From: Hyphomicrobium sp.
Lineage (GTDB): Bacteria > Pseudomonadota > Alphaproteobacteria > Rhizobiales > Hyphomicrobiaceae
Length of the DNA stretch: 41,102 nt
Assembly: GCA_025458125.1 (NCBI GenBank)
Contig: JALOTA010000009.1
Coordinates: forward strand, 1-41,102
Reading direction: 5' to 3'
Below are positions 1 to 10,705 of this stretch, in pieces. The notes under the pieces are model-generated. The model saw only the letters and a list, made by a program, of their open reading frames with translations. It was not told the origin of the DNA and did no database searches. Positions within the stretch are counted from its first letter, which is position 1, and the number at the start of each line of letters is the position of its first letter. The position numbers were made by a program, and so were the translations under genes.

Positions 1-165
1 TTCCCCAGGCAGGACCGAGCCCCGGCCATCGAGCCGGTCGATGCCGGCGAACTCCGCCGGCATATCGCGGCAGAGCCGGCACTTTCAACCTTCCGCGAGG
101 CTCATGATTTCCGCGTCGACAGCGGATTTTATGTGTCCTCGGCGATGGAGCTGCGTAGAGCATGA
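1..165 (+). CDS. bchM: Magnesium protoporphyrin IX O-methyltransferase, C-terminal end (truncated by window start)
   Basis: Frame 1 reads FPRQDRAPAIEPVDAGELRRHIAAEPALSTFREAHDFRVDSGFYVSSAMELRRA*, a BchM-like C-terminus; ATGA overlap with lhaA, matching the usual bchM-lhaA order. Confidence 0.85.
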   Translation, partial: FPRQDRAPAIEPVDAGELRRHIAAEPALSTFREAHDFRVDSGFYVSSAMELRRA

Positions 166-1598
166 CCGGCTTCAACGACAAGCTGCTGAAAGCCTGGGGG
201 AGCGTCAGTCCACGGTTCCTGCCGTTTGCCGACGCGGCAACCGCTGAGTTGCCTCTCGGCCGGCTACTGAGGTTGTCGCTGTTCCAGGTCACGGTCGCGA
301 TGGCGTTCGTGCTTCTCAACGGTACGCTCAATCGCGTGATGATCGTCGAACTCGGTGTTCCCACGTTCGTGGTCTCGATAGCGGTCTCGCTGCCGCTTCT
401 GTTCGCGCCGTTCCGCGCGCTTGTCGGCTTCAAGTCCGACACCCACAAGTCCGCACTCGGCTGGAAACGCGCACCTTACATCTGGTTCGGCTCGTTGCTG
501 CAATTCGGCGGGCTGGCGATCATGCCGTTCGCGCTGCTCGTTCTATCGGGCGATACCACCGGCCCCGCTTGGATTGGATATGCGGGCGCAGCACTTGCGT
601 TTCTTCTTGTCGGCGCCGGTCTGCATACGACGCAAACCGCCGGTCTGGCTCTCGCAACAGATATCGCACCCTCTCACGCCCGCCCGCGTGTGGTGGCCTT
701 CCTCTATGTCATGCTGCTGCTCGGCATGGTCGGCAGTTCGATTGTTTTCGGCTGGCTTCTGTCGGAATTCAGCCAGGTGCGGCTCATTCAGGTGGTTCAG
801 GGCGCTGCCGCACTGACGATGGTGCTCAACCTGGTTGCGCTGTGGAAGCAGGAAGTCCGCGATCCCTCCAAGACCCGCGGCCGCGGCGAGGATGAGCCCG
901 GGTTCGTGGAGGCCTGGAAAGCCCTGACGGCTTCGGGGCCCTGGATGCGCGTGCTGGTGAGTGTCGCTCTGGGCACTGCGGCCTTCAGCATGCAGGACAT
1001 TCTGCTTGAACCCTACGGTGGCGAGGTGCTGCACCTGAGCGTCGGCCAGACTACGGCTCTGACCGGGCTTCTGGCAGGGGGAACCCTGTTTGGGTTCCTC
1101 GTTGCATCAGTGGCACTCAGTGCCGGCTTTGATCCGTTCCGCCTTGCCGCGCTCGGCGCCGTCGCGGGGCTTGCCGCCTTCCCGCTTGTCATCGTATCCG
1201 CGCCGACGGAATCCGTGACCGCGTTCCGTGCCGGTGCGGTTCTGATCGGTTTCGGAAGCGGCCTGTTTTCGGTCGGCACCTTGACCGCAGCCATGAACTT
1301 GTCGGCCGGGGCGGCCAACGGCCTTGCGCTCGGCGCGTGGGGTGCCGTGCAGGCTTCGGCCGCCGGACTGGCGATTGCGATCGGCGGTCTGATCCGCGAC
1401 GCCGTCAGTGCACTCGCCGTATCGGGCCGGCTCGGAGAAGCGCTTTCCAGCCCGGCCACGGGTTACACGACGGTCTATCACATCGAAATCATCCTGCTCT
1501 TCGCGACGCTCGTTGCGATCGGCCCTCTGGTGGGGCTGGAGCGGATGAACAGGTCACACATGCCGGCAAAGTTCGGTCTCGCCGAATTTCCCGGTTAA
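162..1598 (+). CDS. lhaA: LhaA/PucC-family light-harvesting complex assembly MFS protein
   Basis: 478-aa multi-TM protein with PucC/LhaA-like sequence (LSLFQVTVAMAFVLLNGTLNRVMIVELGVP, FRALVGFKSDTHKSALGWKRAPYIW); lies between bchM and puhA. Confidence 0.95.
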   Translation: MTGFNDKLLKAWGSVSPRFLPFADAATAELPLGRLLRLSLFQVTVAMAFVLLNGTLNRVMIVELGVPTFVVSIAVSLPLLFAPFRALVGFKSDTHKSALGWKRAPYIWFGSLLQFGGLAIMPFALLVLSGDTTGPAWIGYAGAALAFLLVGAGLHTTQTAGLALATDIAPSHARPRVVAFLYVMLLLGMVGSSIVFGWLLSEFSQVRLIQVVQGAAALTMVLNLVALWKQEVRDPSKTRGRGEDEPGFVEAWKALTASGPWMRVLVSVALGTAAFSMQDILLEPYGGEVLHLSVGQTTALTGLLAGGTLFGFLVASVALSAGFDPFRLAALGAVAGLAAFPLVIVSAPTESVTAFRAGAVLIGFGSGLFSVGTLTAAMNLSAGAANGLALGAWGAVQASAAGLAIAIGGLIRDAVSALAVSGRLGEALSSPATGYTTVYHIEIILLFATLVAIGPLVGLERMNRSHMPAKFGLAEFPG

Positions 1599-1622
1599 CT
1601 GAAGAATTCATGGAGGTGAAAT

Positions 1623-2405
1623 ATGAAGGGTGAAATTTTCGGCATCTTCGATGTCGCTCAGGTTACGCTGTATGTGTTCTTCATCTTCTTCATAGGGCTG
1701 GTGTTCTATCTCCAGCGCGAGACGCGGCGGGAGGGCTATCCGCTCTTCTCCGAGCCGTCAAACACGTTGAAGCCTGGAGACGACTACTTCATTCCCGCGC
1801 CGAAAGTGTTCCGGCTCGTTGATGGCAGCGAAGTTCTAGCTCCGGATGATTCTCGCATCGACACGAGCCTCGGGAATGCCCGGAAAATCGGACCGTGGCC
1901 TGGGGCGCCGATCGAGCCCACCGGAGACCCGATGCTCGCGGAAGTCGGACCCGGCACCTACGCGAAGCGTGCCGACGTCCCCGACAAGCTTTTCGACGGC
2001 AGCGTGAAGATCCGTCCGTTCCGTGTCGCCACGAACTTCGAGGTCAACGTGGCCGATCGCGATCCGCGCGGGTTTGCTCTGGTCGGTGCGAACGGCGTCA
2101 AAGTCGGCACGATCAAGGACCTCTGGATCGACCGGGCCGAAATCATTGTCCGGTATCTGGAAGCCGAGCTGAACGCCGCCGGCGGCAAGCCCGGCCGCAC
2201 GGTTCTGGTTCCGGTGAATTTCTCCAAGATCGACAACCGGAAGAGCGCCGTCAACGTGCAGGCCCTGATGGGTTCGCAGTTCGGCAACATTCCCGAGTTG
2301 AAGAACCCCGACCAGATCACGCTGCTCGAAGAAGAGAAGGTCACCGCTTACTTCGGTGCCGGCACGCTCTACTCCGATCCCTCTCGCTCGGAGCCGCTGC
2401 TGTGA
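1623..2405 (+). CDS. puhA: Photosynthetic reaction center subunit H
   Basis: 260 aa, single N-terminal TM then YLQRETRREGYPLFSEP and the PRC-barrel body typical of RC-H. Confidence 0.97.
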   Translation: MKGEIFGIFDVAQVTLYVFFIFFIGLVFYLQRETRREGYPLFSEPSNTLKPGDDYFIPAPKVFRLVDGSEVLAPDDSRIDTSLGNARKIGPWPGAPIEPTGDPMLAEVGPGTYAKRADVPDKLFDGSVKIRPFRVATNFEVNVADRDPRGFALVGANGVKVGTIKDLWIDRAEIIVRYLEAELNAAGGKPGRTVLVPVNFSKIDNRKSAVNVQALMGSQFGNIPELKNPDQITLLEEEKVTAYFGAGTLYSDPSRSEPLL

Positions 2406-3073
2406 GCCACGAGTACGACTTCGAGCCCGTACCGGGGCTACCTGCGAACCTGCCGGAGGGCGAACAGCTCCTCTGGCAGGGATCGCCCTCCGCCGCTGCG
2501 ACGGCAAGACAGGTTCTTCATGTTGGCCTCGTCGCGGCCTACTTCGGCGCGCTTGTCCTCTGGCGGCTCGTTTCCGGCTTGTCGGATGGCCATGCGCTGT
2601 CGCAGATCGCCGTCGACAGTCTTCCCCTGCTCGGCATGGCTACGGCAGCAATCCTCATTCTTTCCCTGCTTGCCTATTTGATCGCCCGGACGACCATTTA
2701 TTCCATCACCAGCCGCCGCGTGGTGATGCGCTTCGGGGTGGCGCTTCCGATGACGGTCAACATTCCGTTCAAAGCGATCCGTAGCGCCGACGTGGCGTTG
2801 CGTTCGGACGGGACGGGAGACGTGGCACTGGAGGTCGATGATCTGGGCCGGCTGTCTTACTTCCACCTCTGGCCGCATACGCGGGCCTGGTACGTACGCA
2901 AAGCCCAGCCGTCGTTCCGCGCTGTCCCTGATGCTCAGAACGTGTCTTCACTCCTGTCGCGGGCACTGCACTCGGCCGCCGGGTCGCCGGAGATGGCGAA
3001 GCGTCCGCAGGCCGTGGTCCGGCCGGCCACAACTCAAACAGTTTCGGGCGGCGCTGCGCCCGCGGCTGCCTGA
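2402..3073 (+). CDS. puhB: Photosynthetic complex assembly protein PuhB (GTG start)
   Basis: SHEYDFEPVPGLPANLPEGEQLLWQGSP start, PH-like domain with TM segments; GTGA overlap with puhA stop. Confidence 0.93.
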   Translation: MSHEYDFEPVPGLPANLPEGEQLLWQGSPSAAATARQVLHVGLVAAYFGALVLWRLVSGLSDGHALSQIAVDSLPLLGMATAAILILSLLAYLIARTTIYSITSRRVVMRFGVALPMTVNIPFKAIRSADVALRSDGTGDVALEVDDLGRLSYFHLWPHTRAWYVRKAQPSFRAVPDAQNVSSLLSRALHSAAGSPEMAKRPQAVVRPATTQTVSGGAAPAAA

Positions 3074-3090
3074 ACCAACGGAGGCGTGCC

Positions 3091-3552
3091 GTGCACGAAG
3101 AAGCGATCGACGCCAAGCCATTTCCCAGGGGTATGCTGATCGCCGCTGGAGCCATGATCGGCCTTTCGCTCATTTTCGCGGCGTCGGCCCGGCTGTGGGA
3201 CTTCGGCGCGACGCGCGTCGTCTATGCGCCGGTGGTCGAGCAGCGCGACTTGATGTTTGCCGATGCCGTTAATGGCTCGGTCGACGTGATCGATGCCGGA
3301 AAGAAACAGCTGATTGCCGAGTTGAAGCCCGGCCAGGACGGTTTCGTCCGCGTGGTGATGCGCAGCATGGCCCGCGACAGGACCGTGCTCGGCGGACTGC
3401 CCGACAAGCCATTCCGGCTGGCCCGGCATTCGGATGATGCTCTGACACTTACGGATTTGGCGACAGGCGAGGTCGTCATGCTGAACGCGTTCGGTGGGAT
3501 GAACAGAAAGTCCTTCGAACAATTTCTCGCCATGGGGAGAACGAAGCCATGA
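3091..3552 (+). CDS. puhC: Photosynthetic complex assembly protein PuhC
   Basis: 153 aa, one N-terminal TM, position after puhB, RFxLARHxDDALTLTDLATGEVVMLNAFG-like region; GTG start. Confidence 0.88.
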   Translation: MHEEAIDAKPFPRGMLIAAGAMIGLSLIFAASARLWDFGATRVVYAPVVEQRDLMFADAVNGSVDVIDAGKKQLIAELKPGQDGFVRVVMRSMARDRTVLGGLPDKPFRLARHSDDALTLTDLATGEVVMLNAFGGMNRKSFEQFLAMGRTKP

Positions 3553-3851
3553 TGTCCGTCTTTCGCGGACCACCACCTGAGGTGGTCAATTGCACGATTG
3601 AAATCGAGAATACGTTCGAAAGTCTGCATGCCCACGTCGACCTGCACGGAACGAGGCCGGTCGAGGCCGGCGACGAGGTGCTCGTCCACGGCGACCCGAT
3701 CCGCGTGCCGTATGGCGAAAAGCGTGTGATTGAACGGCAGGCGACCGTGACACGCGCTTCGCCTATCGAGCGGTTGATGACGAAGATCGCCGCGAAGCTG
3801 GAAATCACAGAGCTTTATGAAGTCAGCTTTTCCTCAGGGAGGAAGCTATGA
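3549..3851 (+). CDS. Small protein of unknown function in the puh-acsF interval
   Basis: 100-aa ORF overlapping puhC stop and acsF start by ATGA junctions, so very likely translated. Confidence 0.8.
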   Translation: MMSVFRGPPPEVVNCTIEIENTFESLHAHVDLHGTRPVEAGDEVLVHGDPIRVPYGEKRVIERQATVTRASPIERLMTKIAAKLEITELYEVSFSSGRKL

Positions 3852-4915
3852 CCATCGAAACATTCGGGCGTGCCCCGAACGAGACAACGGCAGCCGCCGT
3901 CAGCGAAACGATCCTGAGCCCGCGCTTCTATACGACGGATTTCGATGAGCTCGACCGGATCGACGTGTCGGCACTCAGGAAAGAATGGGATGCGCTTCTG
4001 GCTGAAATGCGCGCGGATACCAATCGCGGTCATTTTCGGCGCACCGATGCCTGGGACGACTTCGATCTGAATTCTCTGCCAGAAGGTTTGCGCAAGGAAT
4101 TCATCGATTTTCTCGTCAGCTCCCTGACGTCGGAGTTTTCCGGCTGCGTTCTCTACGCAGAGATGAAGAAACGCGGCAAGAACAAGGATCTTGTCGAGCT
4201 TTTCAAGTTCATGAGCCGCGATGAGGCGCGTCACGCCGGGTTCATCAACGACACGTTGCGCGATTTCGACATCGGCATCGACCTGGGCTTCCTGACCAAG
4301 GCGAAGAAGTACACATTCTTCAAGCCGAAGTTCATTTTCTACGCGACGTATCTTTCCGAGAAGATCGGCTACGCGCGCTACATCACGATCTTCCGGCATC
4401 TGGAGCGCCATCCGGACCGCCGCTTCCACCCGATCTTCAAGTGGTTCGAAAAGTGGTGCAACGACGAGTTCCGTCACGGCGAAGCCTTCGCCCTGCTGAT
4501 GCGGGCCAATCCGCACCTGCTCGAAGGGGTCAACAAGTTCTGGGTTCGCTTCTTCGTCCTGGCGGTCTACGCCACGATGTATGTGCGCGACCATGCACGC
4601 CCTGAATTCCACAAGGCCATCGGGATCGATCCGACGGACTACGACATGCGGGTATTCCGGCTGACGTCGGAAATCTCGCGTCAGGTGTTCCCGGTCGAAC
4701 TCGACATCGACAATCCGAAGTTCCTGAAGCGGCTGGAGAAGCTGCGTGTGATCAATGACAAGATCAACGCGCTGGAAGGCCAGGACGGGATCGGCGCCCG
4801 CATGCGCCGGTATGGTCTGGGCGCTTCGGCGATGGCGACATTCGCGCGTCTCTATCTGATGAAGCCGCGCGAGAATCCGTTGCCGCAGCAGATCCGTCTC
4901 GAGCCGATCTGGTAA
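3848..4915 (+). CDS. acsF: Magnesium-protoporphyrin IX monomethyl ester (oxidative) cyclase, aerobic diiron type
   Basis: 355 aa with diiron-type motifs ([27 protein letters not shown]), AcsF family. Confidence 0.97.
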   Translation: MTIETFGRAPNETTAAAVSETILSPRFYTTDFDELDRIDVSALRKEWDALLAEMRADTNRGHFRRTDAWDDFDLNSLPEGLRKEFIDFLVSSLTSEFSGCVLYAEMKKRGKNKDLVELFKFMSRDEARHAGFINDTLRDFDIGIDLGFLTKAKKYTFFKPKFIFYATYLSEKIGYARYITIFRHLERHPDRRFHPIFKWFEKWCNDEFRHGEAFALLMRANPHLLEGVNKFWVRFFVLAVYATMYVRDHARPEFHKAIGIDPTDYDMRVFRLTSEISRQVFPVELDIDNPKFLKRLEKLRVINDKINALEGQDGIGARMRRYGLGASAMATFARLYLMKPRENPLPQQIRLEPIW

Positions 4916-4943
4916 GTCCCTCGAGCGCCCGAAGGAGAAAGCG

Positions 4944-5801
4944 TTGCTGGTCTACGGTCTGCCCGTTCTGTTTGTCCTCTTCACCTGGTGGTTCCTCACC
5001 GGTGCGGTGCTCTACGTCGTGGGGCTGCCGCGGACGACTGTACGCTGGACCATAGGGGCGGCAACTCTGGTCGCCATCGCGGCGCTCGCAGTGCTCTGGC
5101 AGACGTCCGGCGATACATCGCCGGGCGCTGCCTACGCCGCGTTCCTCGCGGCCCTGCTCGTGTGGGGCTGGCACGAGATCAGCTTTCTCACGGGTCTCGT
5201 GACCGGCCCCAGAACAACAGAAGCGCCGCGCATCTTGGGCGGCAGGGCGGGACTTTGGCCCGCGATCGAGACCTTGCTCTATCATGAGCTCGCCATTCTG
5301 GTGACCGCTCTTGGCCTGTTCGCCATGCTTTGGGGGTCTCCGAACGAAACCGGTCTGTGGGCCTTCGTCATTCTCTGGGTGATGCGGATCAGCGCCAAGC
5401 TCAACGTCTACCTCGGCGTTCCCAATCTCACGGAAGAGTTCCTGCCGCCGCACCTGACTTATCTCAAAACCTACTTCTGCAGACGCAGTATGAATCTGCT
5501 GTTTCCGGTTTCGGTAACACTCTCGACGGTCGGGACATTCATGCTGATCAGCGAGGCAGGGACGTTGACCGGCGTCTTCGACAAGACCGCTTTTACTTTT
5601 CTCGCAACGCTCATGGCTCTCGCGCTGATCGAACATTGGTTCCTGGTGGTGCCGCTGCCCTCGGCGGCGCTGTGGTCATGGGGGCTGTGGTCGCGTGAAG
5701 ACGAGAATGCCGGTGAGACGGCTGCGGCACCCGTTCTGGCGAGGGCGAGTGTGGCTATTCAACCCGATCCGCCGCAACGTGTCAGCGCAACCATCTTCTA
5801 A
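4944..5801 (+). CDS. puhE: Photosynthetic complex assembly protein PuhE (TTG start)
   Basis: Multi-TM protein, WWFLTGAVLYVVGLPRTTVRWT and VYLGVPNLTEEFLPPHLTYLKTYF; located between acsF and hemA. Confidence 0.92.
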   Translation: MLVYGLPVLFVLFTWWFLTGAVLYVVGLPRTTVRWTIGAATLVAIAALAVLWQTSGDTSPGAAYAAFLAALLVWGWHEISFLTGLVTGPRTTEAPRILGGRAGLWPAIETLLYHELAILVTALGLFAMLWGSPNETGLWAFVILWVMRISAKLNVYLGVPNLTEEFLPPHLTYLKTYFCRRSMNLLFPVSVTLSTVGTFMLISEAGTLTGVFDKTAFTFLATLMALALIEHWFLVVPLPSAALWSWGLWSREDENAGETAAAPVLARASVAIQPDPPQRVSATIF

Positions 5802-5866
5802 CGAAACATCGGACCAAGAGCCGGTAAGAGAAACGGCCGCAAGCGTACAGAAACCGGAGACAAAAA

Positions 5867-7099
5867 ATGGACTACCTGTCGATCTTCCGCGAGCAGCTCG
5901 ACGGCCTCAAGGCCGAAGGGCGCTACCGCGTTTTCGCGGATCTGAAGCGGCAGTGCGGGTCGTTTCCGACAGCGATGTATCATACGGCGGCGGGCGCCCA
6001 TCCCATTACGGTCTGGTGCTCGAACGACTACCTGGGGATGGGGCAGCATCCTGTCGTTCTCGCCGCGATGCATCAGGCCATCGACGAGGCGGGGGCGGGC
6101 TCCGGCGGCACGCGTAACATTTCGGGCACGACCCGTTATCATGTGGAGTTGGAGAACGAGATCGCCGATCTGCACGGGAAAGAAGCAGCTCTCCTGTTCA
6201 CTTCGGCCTATGTCGCCAACGAAGCCACGCTCTCGACGCTGCAAAGGCTCATTCCGGGCGTGATCGTGTTTTCGGACGAGAAGAACCATGCATCGATGAT
6301 CGAGGGTATCCGGCATGGAAACGGGCCGAAGAAGATTTTCCGGCACAACGACGTCGAGGACCTTGAGAAGAAGTTGAAGGAAGCCCCGATCGGGGCGCCG
6401 AAGCTCATCGTCTTCGAGAGCGTCTACTCGATGGATGGGCATATCGCTCCGATGGCTGCGATCGCGGATCTTGCAAAAAAGTATGGCGCCATGACCTACC
6501 TCGACGAGGTTCATGCGGTCGGCCTCTACGGTCCGCGCGGCGGCGGCATTGCCGAACGCGAGGGCCTGATGGACCGGATCGACATCATCAACGGCACGCT
6601 CGCGAAGGGCTTCGGTGTGATGGGTGGTTACATCGCCGCCAAGCGGGAGATCTGCGACGCGATCCGGTCGTTCGCTTCCGGCTTCATCTTTTCCACGTCG
6701 CTCGCGCCTGCGATCACGGCCGGTGCTCTCGCCAGCATTCGTCATCTGAAGTCGAGCACGGTCGAACGGGAACGGCATCAGGAGCGCGCGCGGACGCTGA
6801 AGTCGCGACTGAAGGAAGCCAGTATTCCGTTCATGGCCAACCCCAGCCACATCGTACCGGTCATGGTCGGTGATCCGGTGCATTGCAAGGCTGTGACGGA
6901 CACGCTGCTCGGCCATTACGGCATCTATGTGCAGCCGATCAACTATCCGACGGTACCGAAGGGAACCGAACGGATGCGGCTGACGCCGGGCCCAATGCAT
7001 ACGGACCAGCAGATGTCGGTTCTGGTGGCGGCGCTGAGCGATCTTTGGAATGCCTGTCCGATGGCGAACGGCAAGTTCGTCCGGCTTGCCGCCGAATAG
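5867..7099 (+). CDS. hemA: 5-aminolevulinate synthase
   Basis: [28 protein letters not shown]...[18 protein letters not shown]-dependent ALAS family. Confidence 0.97.
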   Translation: MDYLSIFREQLDGLKAEGRYRVFADLKRQCGSFPTAMYHTAAGAHPITVWCSNDYLGMGQHPVVLAAMHQAIDEAGAGSGGTRNISGTTRYHVELENEIADLHGKEAALLFTSAYVANEATLSTLQRLIPGVIVFSDEKNHASMIEGIRHGNGPKKIFRHNDVEDLEKKLKEAPIGAPKLIVFESVYSMDGHIAPMAAIADLAKKYGAMTYLDEVHAVGLYGPRGGGIAEREGLMDRIDIINGTLAKGFGVMGGYIAAKREICDAIRSFASGFIFSTSLAPAITAGALASIRHLKSSTVERERHQERARTLKSRLKEASIPFMANPSHIVPVMVGDPVHCKAVTDTLLGHYGIYVQPINYPTVPKGTERMRLTPGPMHTDQQMSVLVAALSDLWNACPMANGKFVRLAAE

Positions 7100-7124
7100 C
7101 TCCCAGCCAGTTTAGAACCGTAAC

Positions 7125-7164
7125 AACAGATCCAGCCGCAGCGCCCTGCGGCTGGATTTGTTTT
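7125..7164 (+). terminator. Rho-independent-like terminator after hemA
   Basis: Perfect 12-bp stem ATCCAGCCGCAG (7130-7141) / CTGCGGCTGGAT (7146-7157), loop CGCC, stem extensible by further A-T/G-U pairs, followed by TTGTTTT. Confidence 0.85.
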
Positions 7165-7205
7165 GAGCGCCCGCACAGAAGCGAGGCAGAAGAATCCTTC
7201 GCCGT

Positions 7206-7219
7206 TTGACCGGTATCAA
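7206..7219. promoter_or_regulatory. FNR/FnrL-type box upstream of bchE
   Basis: TTGAC-CGGT-ATCAA, one mismatch from TTGAT-N4-ATCAA, 60 nt upstream of the bchE start. Confidence 0.75.
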
Positions 7220-7278
7220 ACGCGACCACGGCGCTAGACGTAAAGTGCGCTGGACACTTGGCTTGCGGAGGTCGTCTG

Positions 7279-9069
7279 ATGCGCGTGCTCTTCATTCATC
7301 CCAACTATCACTCGGGCGGAGCCGAGATCGCGGGCAACTGGCCGCCGGCCTGGGTCGCCTATCTCGCCGGTGCGTTGAAGGCGAACGGAATCGACGACGT
7401 CCACTTCATCGACTCGATGACGCATGACATCGGGGATGACCGCCTGAGGGAAATGATCGAGGAGCTTCAGCCGGACATCGTTGGTGTCACGGCTATTACG
7501 CCCTCGATCTACAAGGCCGAGAATGTTCTCAAGATGGCCAAGGATGTCTGCCCGCGCGCGGTTACCGTGCTCGGCGGCATTCATGGTACCTTCATGTACC
7601 GGCAGGTTCTGTCCGAGGCTCCCTACATCGACGCGATCGTGCGCGGCGAAGGCGAGGAAATCATGGTCGAACTCGCCAAGGCAGTTGCCGAAGGCCGCTG
7701 GCCGGAAGCACGCGCATCGATCAAGGGGCTCGCCTACGTCGTCGACGGCAAGGTGATCGCAACGCCGGCCGCGCCGACTGTTAAGAATCTCGAGGCGATC
7801 AAGGCCGACTGGAGCATCCTCGACTGGCCGAAATACCAGTACATTCCTCTCGGGGTTCGCGTGGCCATTCCCAACATGGCGCGTGGATGCCCGTTCACAT
7901 GCTCGTTCTGCTCGCAGTGGAAGTTCTGGCGCGACTATCGCATCCGCGACCCGAAAGCGGTCGTCGACGAGATCATCGAGTTGCGCGACAAGCATCAGGT
8001 AGGTTTTTTCATCCTGGCTGACGAAGAGCCGACGATCAATCGCAAGAAGTTCGTTGCGTTTTGCGAGGAGCTGATCAAGCGCGACGTCGGTCTTCTGTGG
8101 GGCATCAATACGCGCGTCACCGATATCCTGCGCGATGAAAAGCTCTTGCCGTTGTATCGCAAGGCGGGCCTCATCCACGTTTCGCTCGGTACCGAGGCAG
8201 CCGCGCAGCTCAAACTCGATCTCTTCAACAAGGAAACCACGGTCGCGCAGAACAAGAAGGCCGTTCAGCTTCTTCGTGACGCTGGAATCGTGGTCGAGGC
8301 CCAATTTATCGTGGGCCTTGAAAACGAAACCGCGGAGACACTCGAAGAGACTTATCGCATGGCCTGCGACTGGAAGCCGGATCTTGCCAACTGGTCGATG
8401 TACACGCCATGGCCGTTTTCCGATCTCTTCAAGGAACTCGGCGACAAGGTGGAGGTGTTCGACTACGAGAAGTACAATTTCGTGACGCCCATCATGAAGC
8501 CGGACTCGATGGACCGGGCGGAACTTCTCGACCGCGTGATGAACAACTACCGCCGCTTCTATATGAAGAAGGCGCTGTTTTCTTATCCCTTCGCAGGGAC
8601 CGGCGATCGCCGCAAGTATCTCTGGGGATGCCTGAAAGCCTTCCTCAAGGCCGGTTTCGAGCGCAAGTTCTACGATCTCGGTAAGGTGGACTACTGGGGC
8701 CCGCAGTCCAAGAAGAAGGTCCATTTCAATTTCGATACCACTCGCCAGCGTGCCAATGACGAGGATGTCGAGTGGCAGGTGACGCACAATCGCAAGACCA
8801 ACACCATGCACGAGGCCGCCCTGGCGATGGCGTGCGGCGGCGGCAAGGAGCAAATGGACGACGACGGCGTGCCACTGATGGGCGCGGCAATGCACGGCTC
8901 CAAGCAGCAGATGGCTGACCACGTGCATGAGGCGGGCGCGTGCGGCTGCGGGTCGGGATGCGACTGCGAAGATGGGAAAGCGAAGTCTGGTCCGCCGAAG
9001 ACCACCTTCACTGTCGGGGGCGCAAAGCCTCAGCCCATCAAGGTGACGCATGAAAGCGCTGGTGTTTGA
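7279..9069 (+). CDS. bchE: Anaerobic Mg-protoporphyrin IX monomethyl ester cyclase (B12-binding radical SAM)
   Basis: [31 protein letters not shown] start; radical SAM motif [18 protein letters not shown]. Confidence 0.97.
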   Translation: MRVLFIHPNYHSGGAEIAGNWPPAWVAYLAGALKANGIDDVHFIDSMTHDIGDDRLREMIEELQPDIVGVTAITPSIYKAENVLKMAKDVCPRAVTVLGGIHGTFMYRQVLSEAPYIDAIVRGEGEEIMVELAKAVAEGRWPEARASIKGLAYVVDGKVIATPAAPTVKNLEAIKADWSILDWPKYQYIPLGVRVAIPNMARGCPFTCSFCSQWKFWRDYRIRDPKAVVDEIIELRDKHQVGFFILADEEPTINRKKFVAFCEELIKRDVGLLWGINTRVTDILRDEKLLPLYRKAGLIHVSLGTEAAAQLKLDLFNKETTVAQNKKAVQLLRDAGIVVEAQFIVGLENETAETLEETYRMACDWKPDLANWSMYTPWPFSDLFKELGDKVEVFDYEKYNFVTPIMKPDSMDRAELLDRVMNNYRRFYMKKALFSYPFAGTGDRRKYLWGCLKAFLKAGFERKFYDLGKVDYWGPQSKKKVHFNFDTTRQRANDEDVEWQVTHNRKTNTMHEAALAMACGGGKEQMDDDGVPLMGAAMHGSKQQMADHVHEAGACGCGSGCDCEDGKAKSGPPKTTFTVGGAKPQPIKVTHESAGV

Positions 9070-9694
9070 GGGGAGCGGGGCCGGCGTGTCTTATGGGCAC
9101 GCCGGCTCTTCGGCGCGTATCGGGCCGAATGCCATCATTCAGATGGGCGCGGCCGTAACCGCGCGGCTCGGCCCCGTGGCCTGGGCCGATATGCTGAGTT
9201 CGGCGGGGCTCAGCCACTATATCGCCGGCGCGCCCGAGAGCATGGTGGACGAGGGCGAGGTGGTGGCGCTGCATCGCGCCTTGCGCAGCAGCATTTCAAC
9301 GCCGTTGCGCCGCGAAATCGCCTACGAGGCAGGACTTCTTACGGGTGACTACATCCTTGCGCACCGGATTCCGAAGCCGGCGCAATGGGTATTGAAGGCT
9401 CTGCCGCGGCGCTTGGCAGCGCACGTGCTGACGTCGGCCATCGCCAAGCACGCCTGGACCTTCGCAGGCAGCGGACATTTTCGGGCCATTTCGACGACGC
9501 CGCTTGTGCTCGAGATCGAAGACAATCCGCTTTGCCGTGGCGAGGCGTCCGCCGTGCCCATGTGCGACTACTACGCCGGAACATTCACGCGGCTTTATTG
9601 CGCGCTGGTCGACCCGCGCATGAGGATCGAGGAGATCGCCTGTGGCGGCATGACGGGCGGCGCCTGCCGCTTCATGGATGTCGCGACGGACTAG
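9050..9694 (+). CDS. bchJ: BchJ, V4R-domain bacteriochlorophyll synthesis protein
   Basis: Follows and overlaps bchE; C-terminal V4R-like [27 protein letters not shown]. Confidence 0.92.
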   Translation: MKALVFEGSGAGVSYGHAGSSARIGPNAIIQMGAAVTARLGPVAWADMLSSAGLSHYIAGAPESMVDEGEVVALHRALRSSISTPLRREIAYEAGLLTGDYILAHRIPKPAQWVLKALPRRLAAHVLTSAIAKHAWTFAGSGHFRAISTTPLVLEIEDNPLCRGEASAVPMCDYYAGTFTRLYCALVDPRMRIEEIACGGMTGGACRFMDVATD

Positions 9695-9747
9695 TCAGGC
9701 CGGCTACCCCGCCGTTCAGCCTGGGCTGGCGCCGCTGTGGACGCTTC

Positions 9748-10692
9748 ATGACAGACGCTCCGACGGAGACACGGGACAACCTGGCGCTTGATCGGCACGC
9801 TGCGCTCTTCTACGCACGCAGCATGAGCGAAAAGGCAGATATCCCGATCATCACATCCATCGCGCCGCTTGCGGAAGGCCGGACGGCCTGGCTCGTGGAC
9901 ATCTGGGGCGTCATGCATAACGGGGCAGCGCCGTATCTCAAAGCTGCCGAAGCATGCGCGGAATTCCGTGGGCGGGGCGGGACGGTTCTTCTCTTGTCGA
10001 ACGCGCCGCGTCCGGCGGCGTCGGTCGTCGAGCAACTGGACCGTATCGGGGTGCCGCGTACGGCGTACGATTGCGTTCTGACGTCGGGCGATGCCTCGCG
10101 CGACATGATCCGGCGCGCAGCCGCCGGCGGGCGTTCGATCGGGCATATCGGCCCGGAGCGGGATCTCGGACTGTTCGATGGTGCCGGCGCGCCGGTCCCC
10201 CTCCAGCAGGCCCAGACCGTCGTCTGTTCAGGGTTGTTCGATGACGAACGGGAAACACCGGAAACCTATCTGGAAATCCTGGCGCTGCTGAAAAAGCGCG
10301 GCGCCGACATGATCTGCGCCAATCCCGACCTGACGGTGGAGCGGGCAGGGCGGATCGTCTACTGCGCGGGGGCGCTGGCGCAAGCTTATGAGCAGATCGG
10401 TGGCAGCGTTGCCTACGCGGGCAAGCCGTACTTGCCGGTCTACCAACTGGCCTTCGAACAGATCGAGAAACTGCGCGGTGCGCCGGTCGAGCGGACCCGG
10501 GTGCTTGCTATCGGTGACGGTGTGGGAACAGACATCGCCGGGGCGGCGGCGGCCCAGATCGATTCCGTGTATGTGGCGAGCGGTGTGCATGCCGGCCCTG
10601 GCGGGCGGATCGACGAGGCCGCGCTGGCGCAGATTTTTGCCGGCGTCGAAGCCGTACCCATTGCGGCCATGAACGGTCTGGCGTGGCGTTGA
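9748..10692 (+). CDS. HAD-superfamily class IIA hydrolase (start 9748 or 9823)
   Basis: AWLVDIWGVMHNGAAPYLKAAEA ... LLLSNAPRPA ... AYAGKPYLPVYQLAFE ... VLAIGDGVGTDIAGAAAA motifs of TIGR01459-like HAD proteins. Confidence 0.87.
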   Translation: MTDAPTETRDNLALDRHAALFYARSMSEKADIPIITSIAPLAEGRTAWLVDIWGVMHNGAAPYLKAAEACAEFRGRGGTVLLLSNAPRPAASVVEQLDRIGVPRTAYDCVLTSGDASRDMIRRAAAGGRSIGHIGPERDLGLFDGAGAPVPLQQAQTVVCSGLFDDERETPETYLEILALLKKRGADMICANPDLTVERAGRIVYCAGALAQAYEQIGGSVAYAGKPYLPVYQLAFEQIEKLRGAPVERTRVLAIGDGVGTDIAGAAAAQIDSVYVASGVHAGPGGRIDEAALAQIFAGVEAVPIAAMNGLAWR

Positions 10693-10705
10693 TCGCGTTG
10701 GGTCT

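Noticed and set aside
7158-7178. PpsR/CrtJ-like TGT...ACA before bchE
   Set aside because: Spacing is N13 rather than the consensus N12, and it overlaps the terminator tail
7234-9051. 605-aa minus-strand ORF antisense to bchE
   Set aside because: Mirror ORF of a high-GC gene; sequence is His/Arg/Asp-rich with no recognisable domain, while the plus strand is clearly bchE
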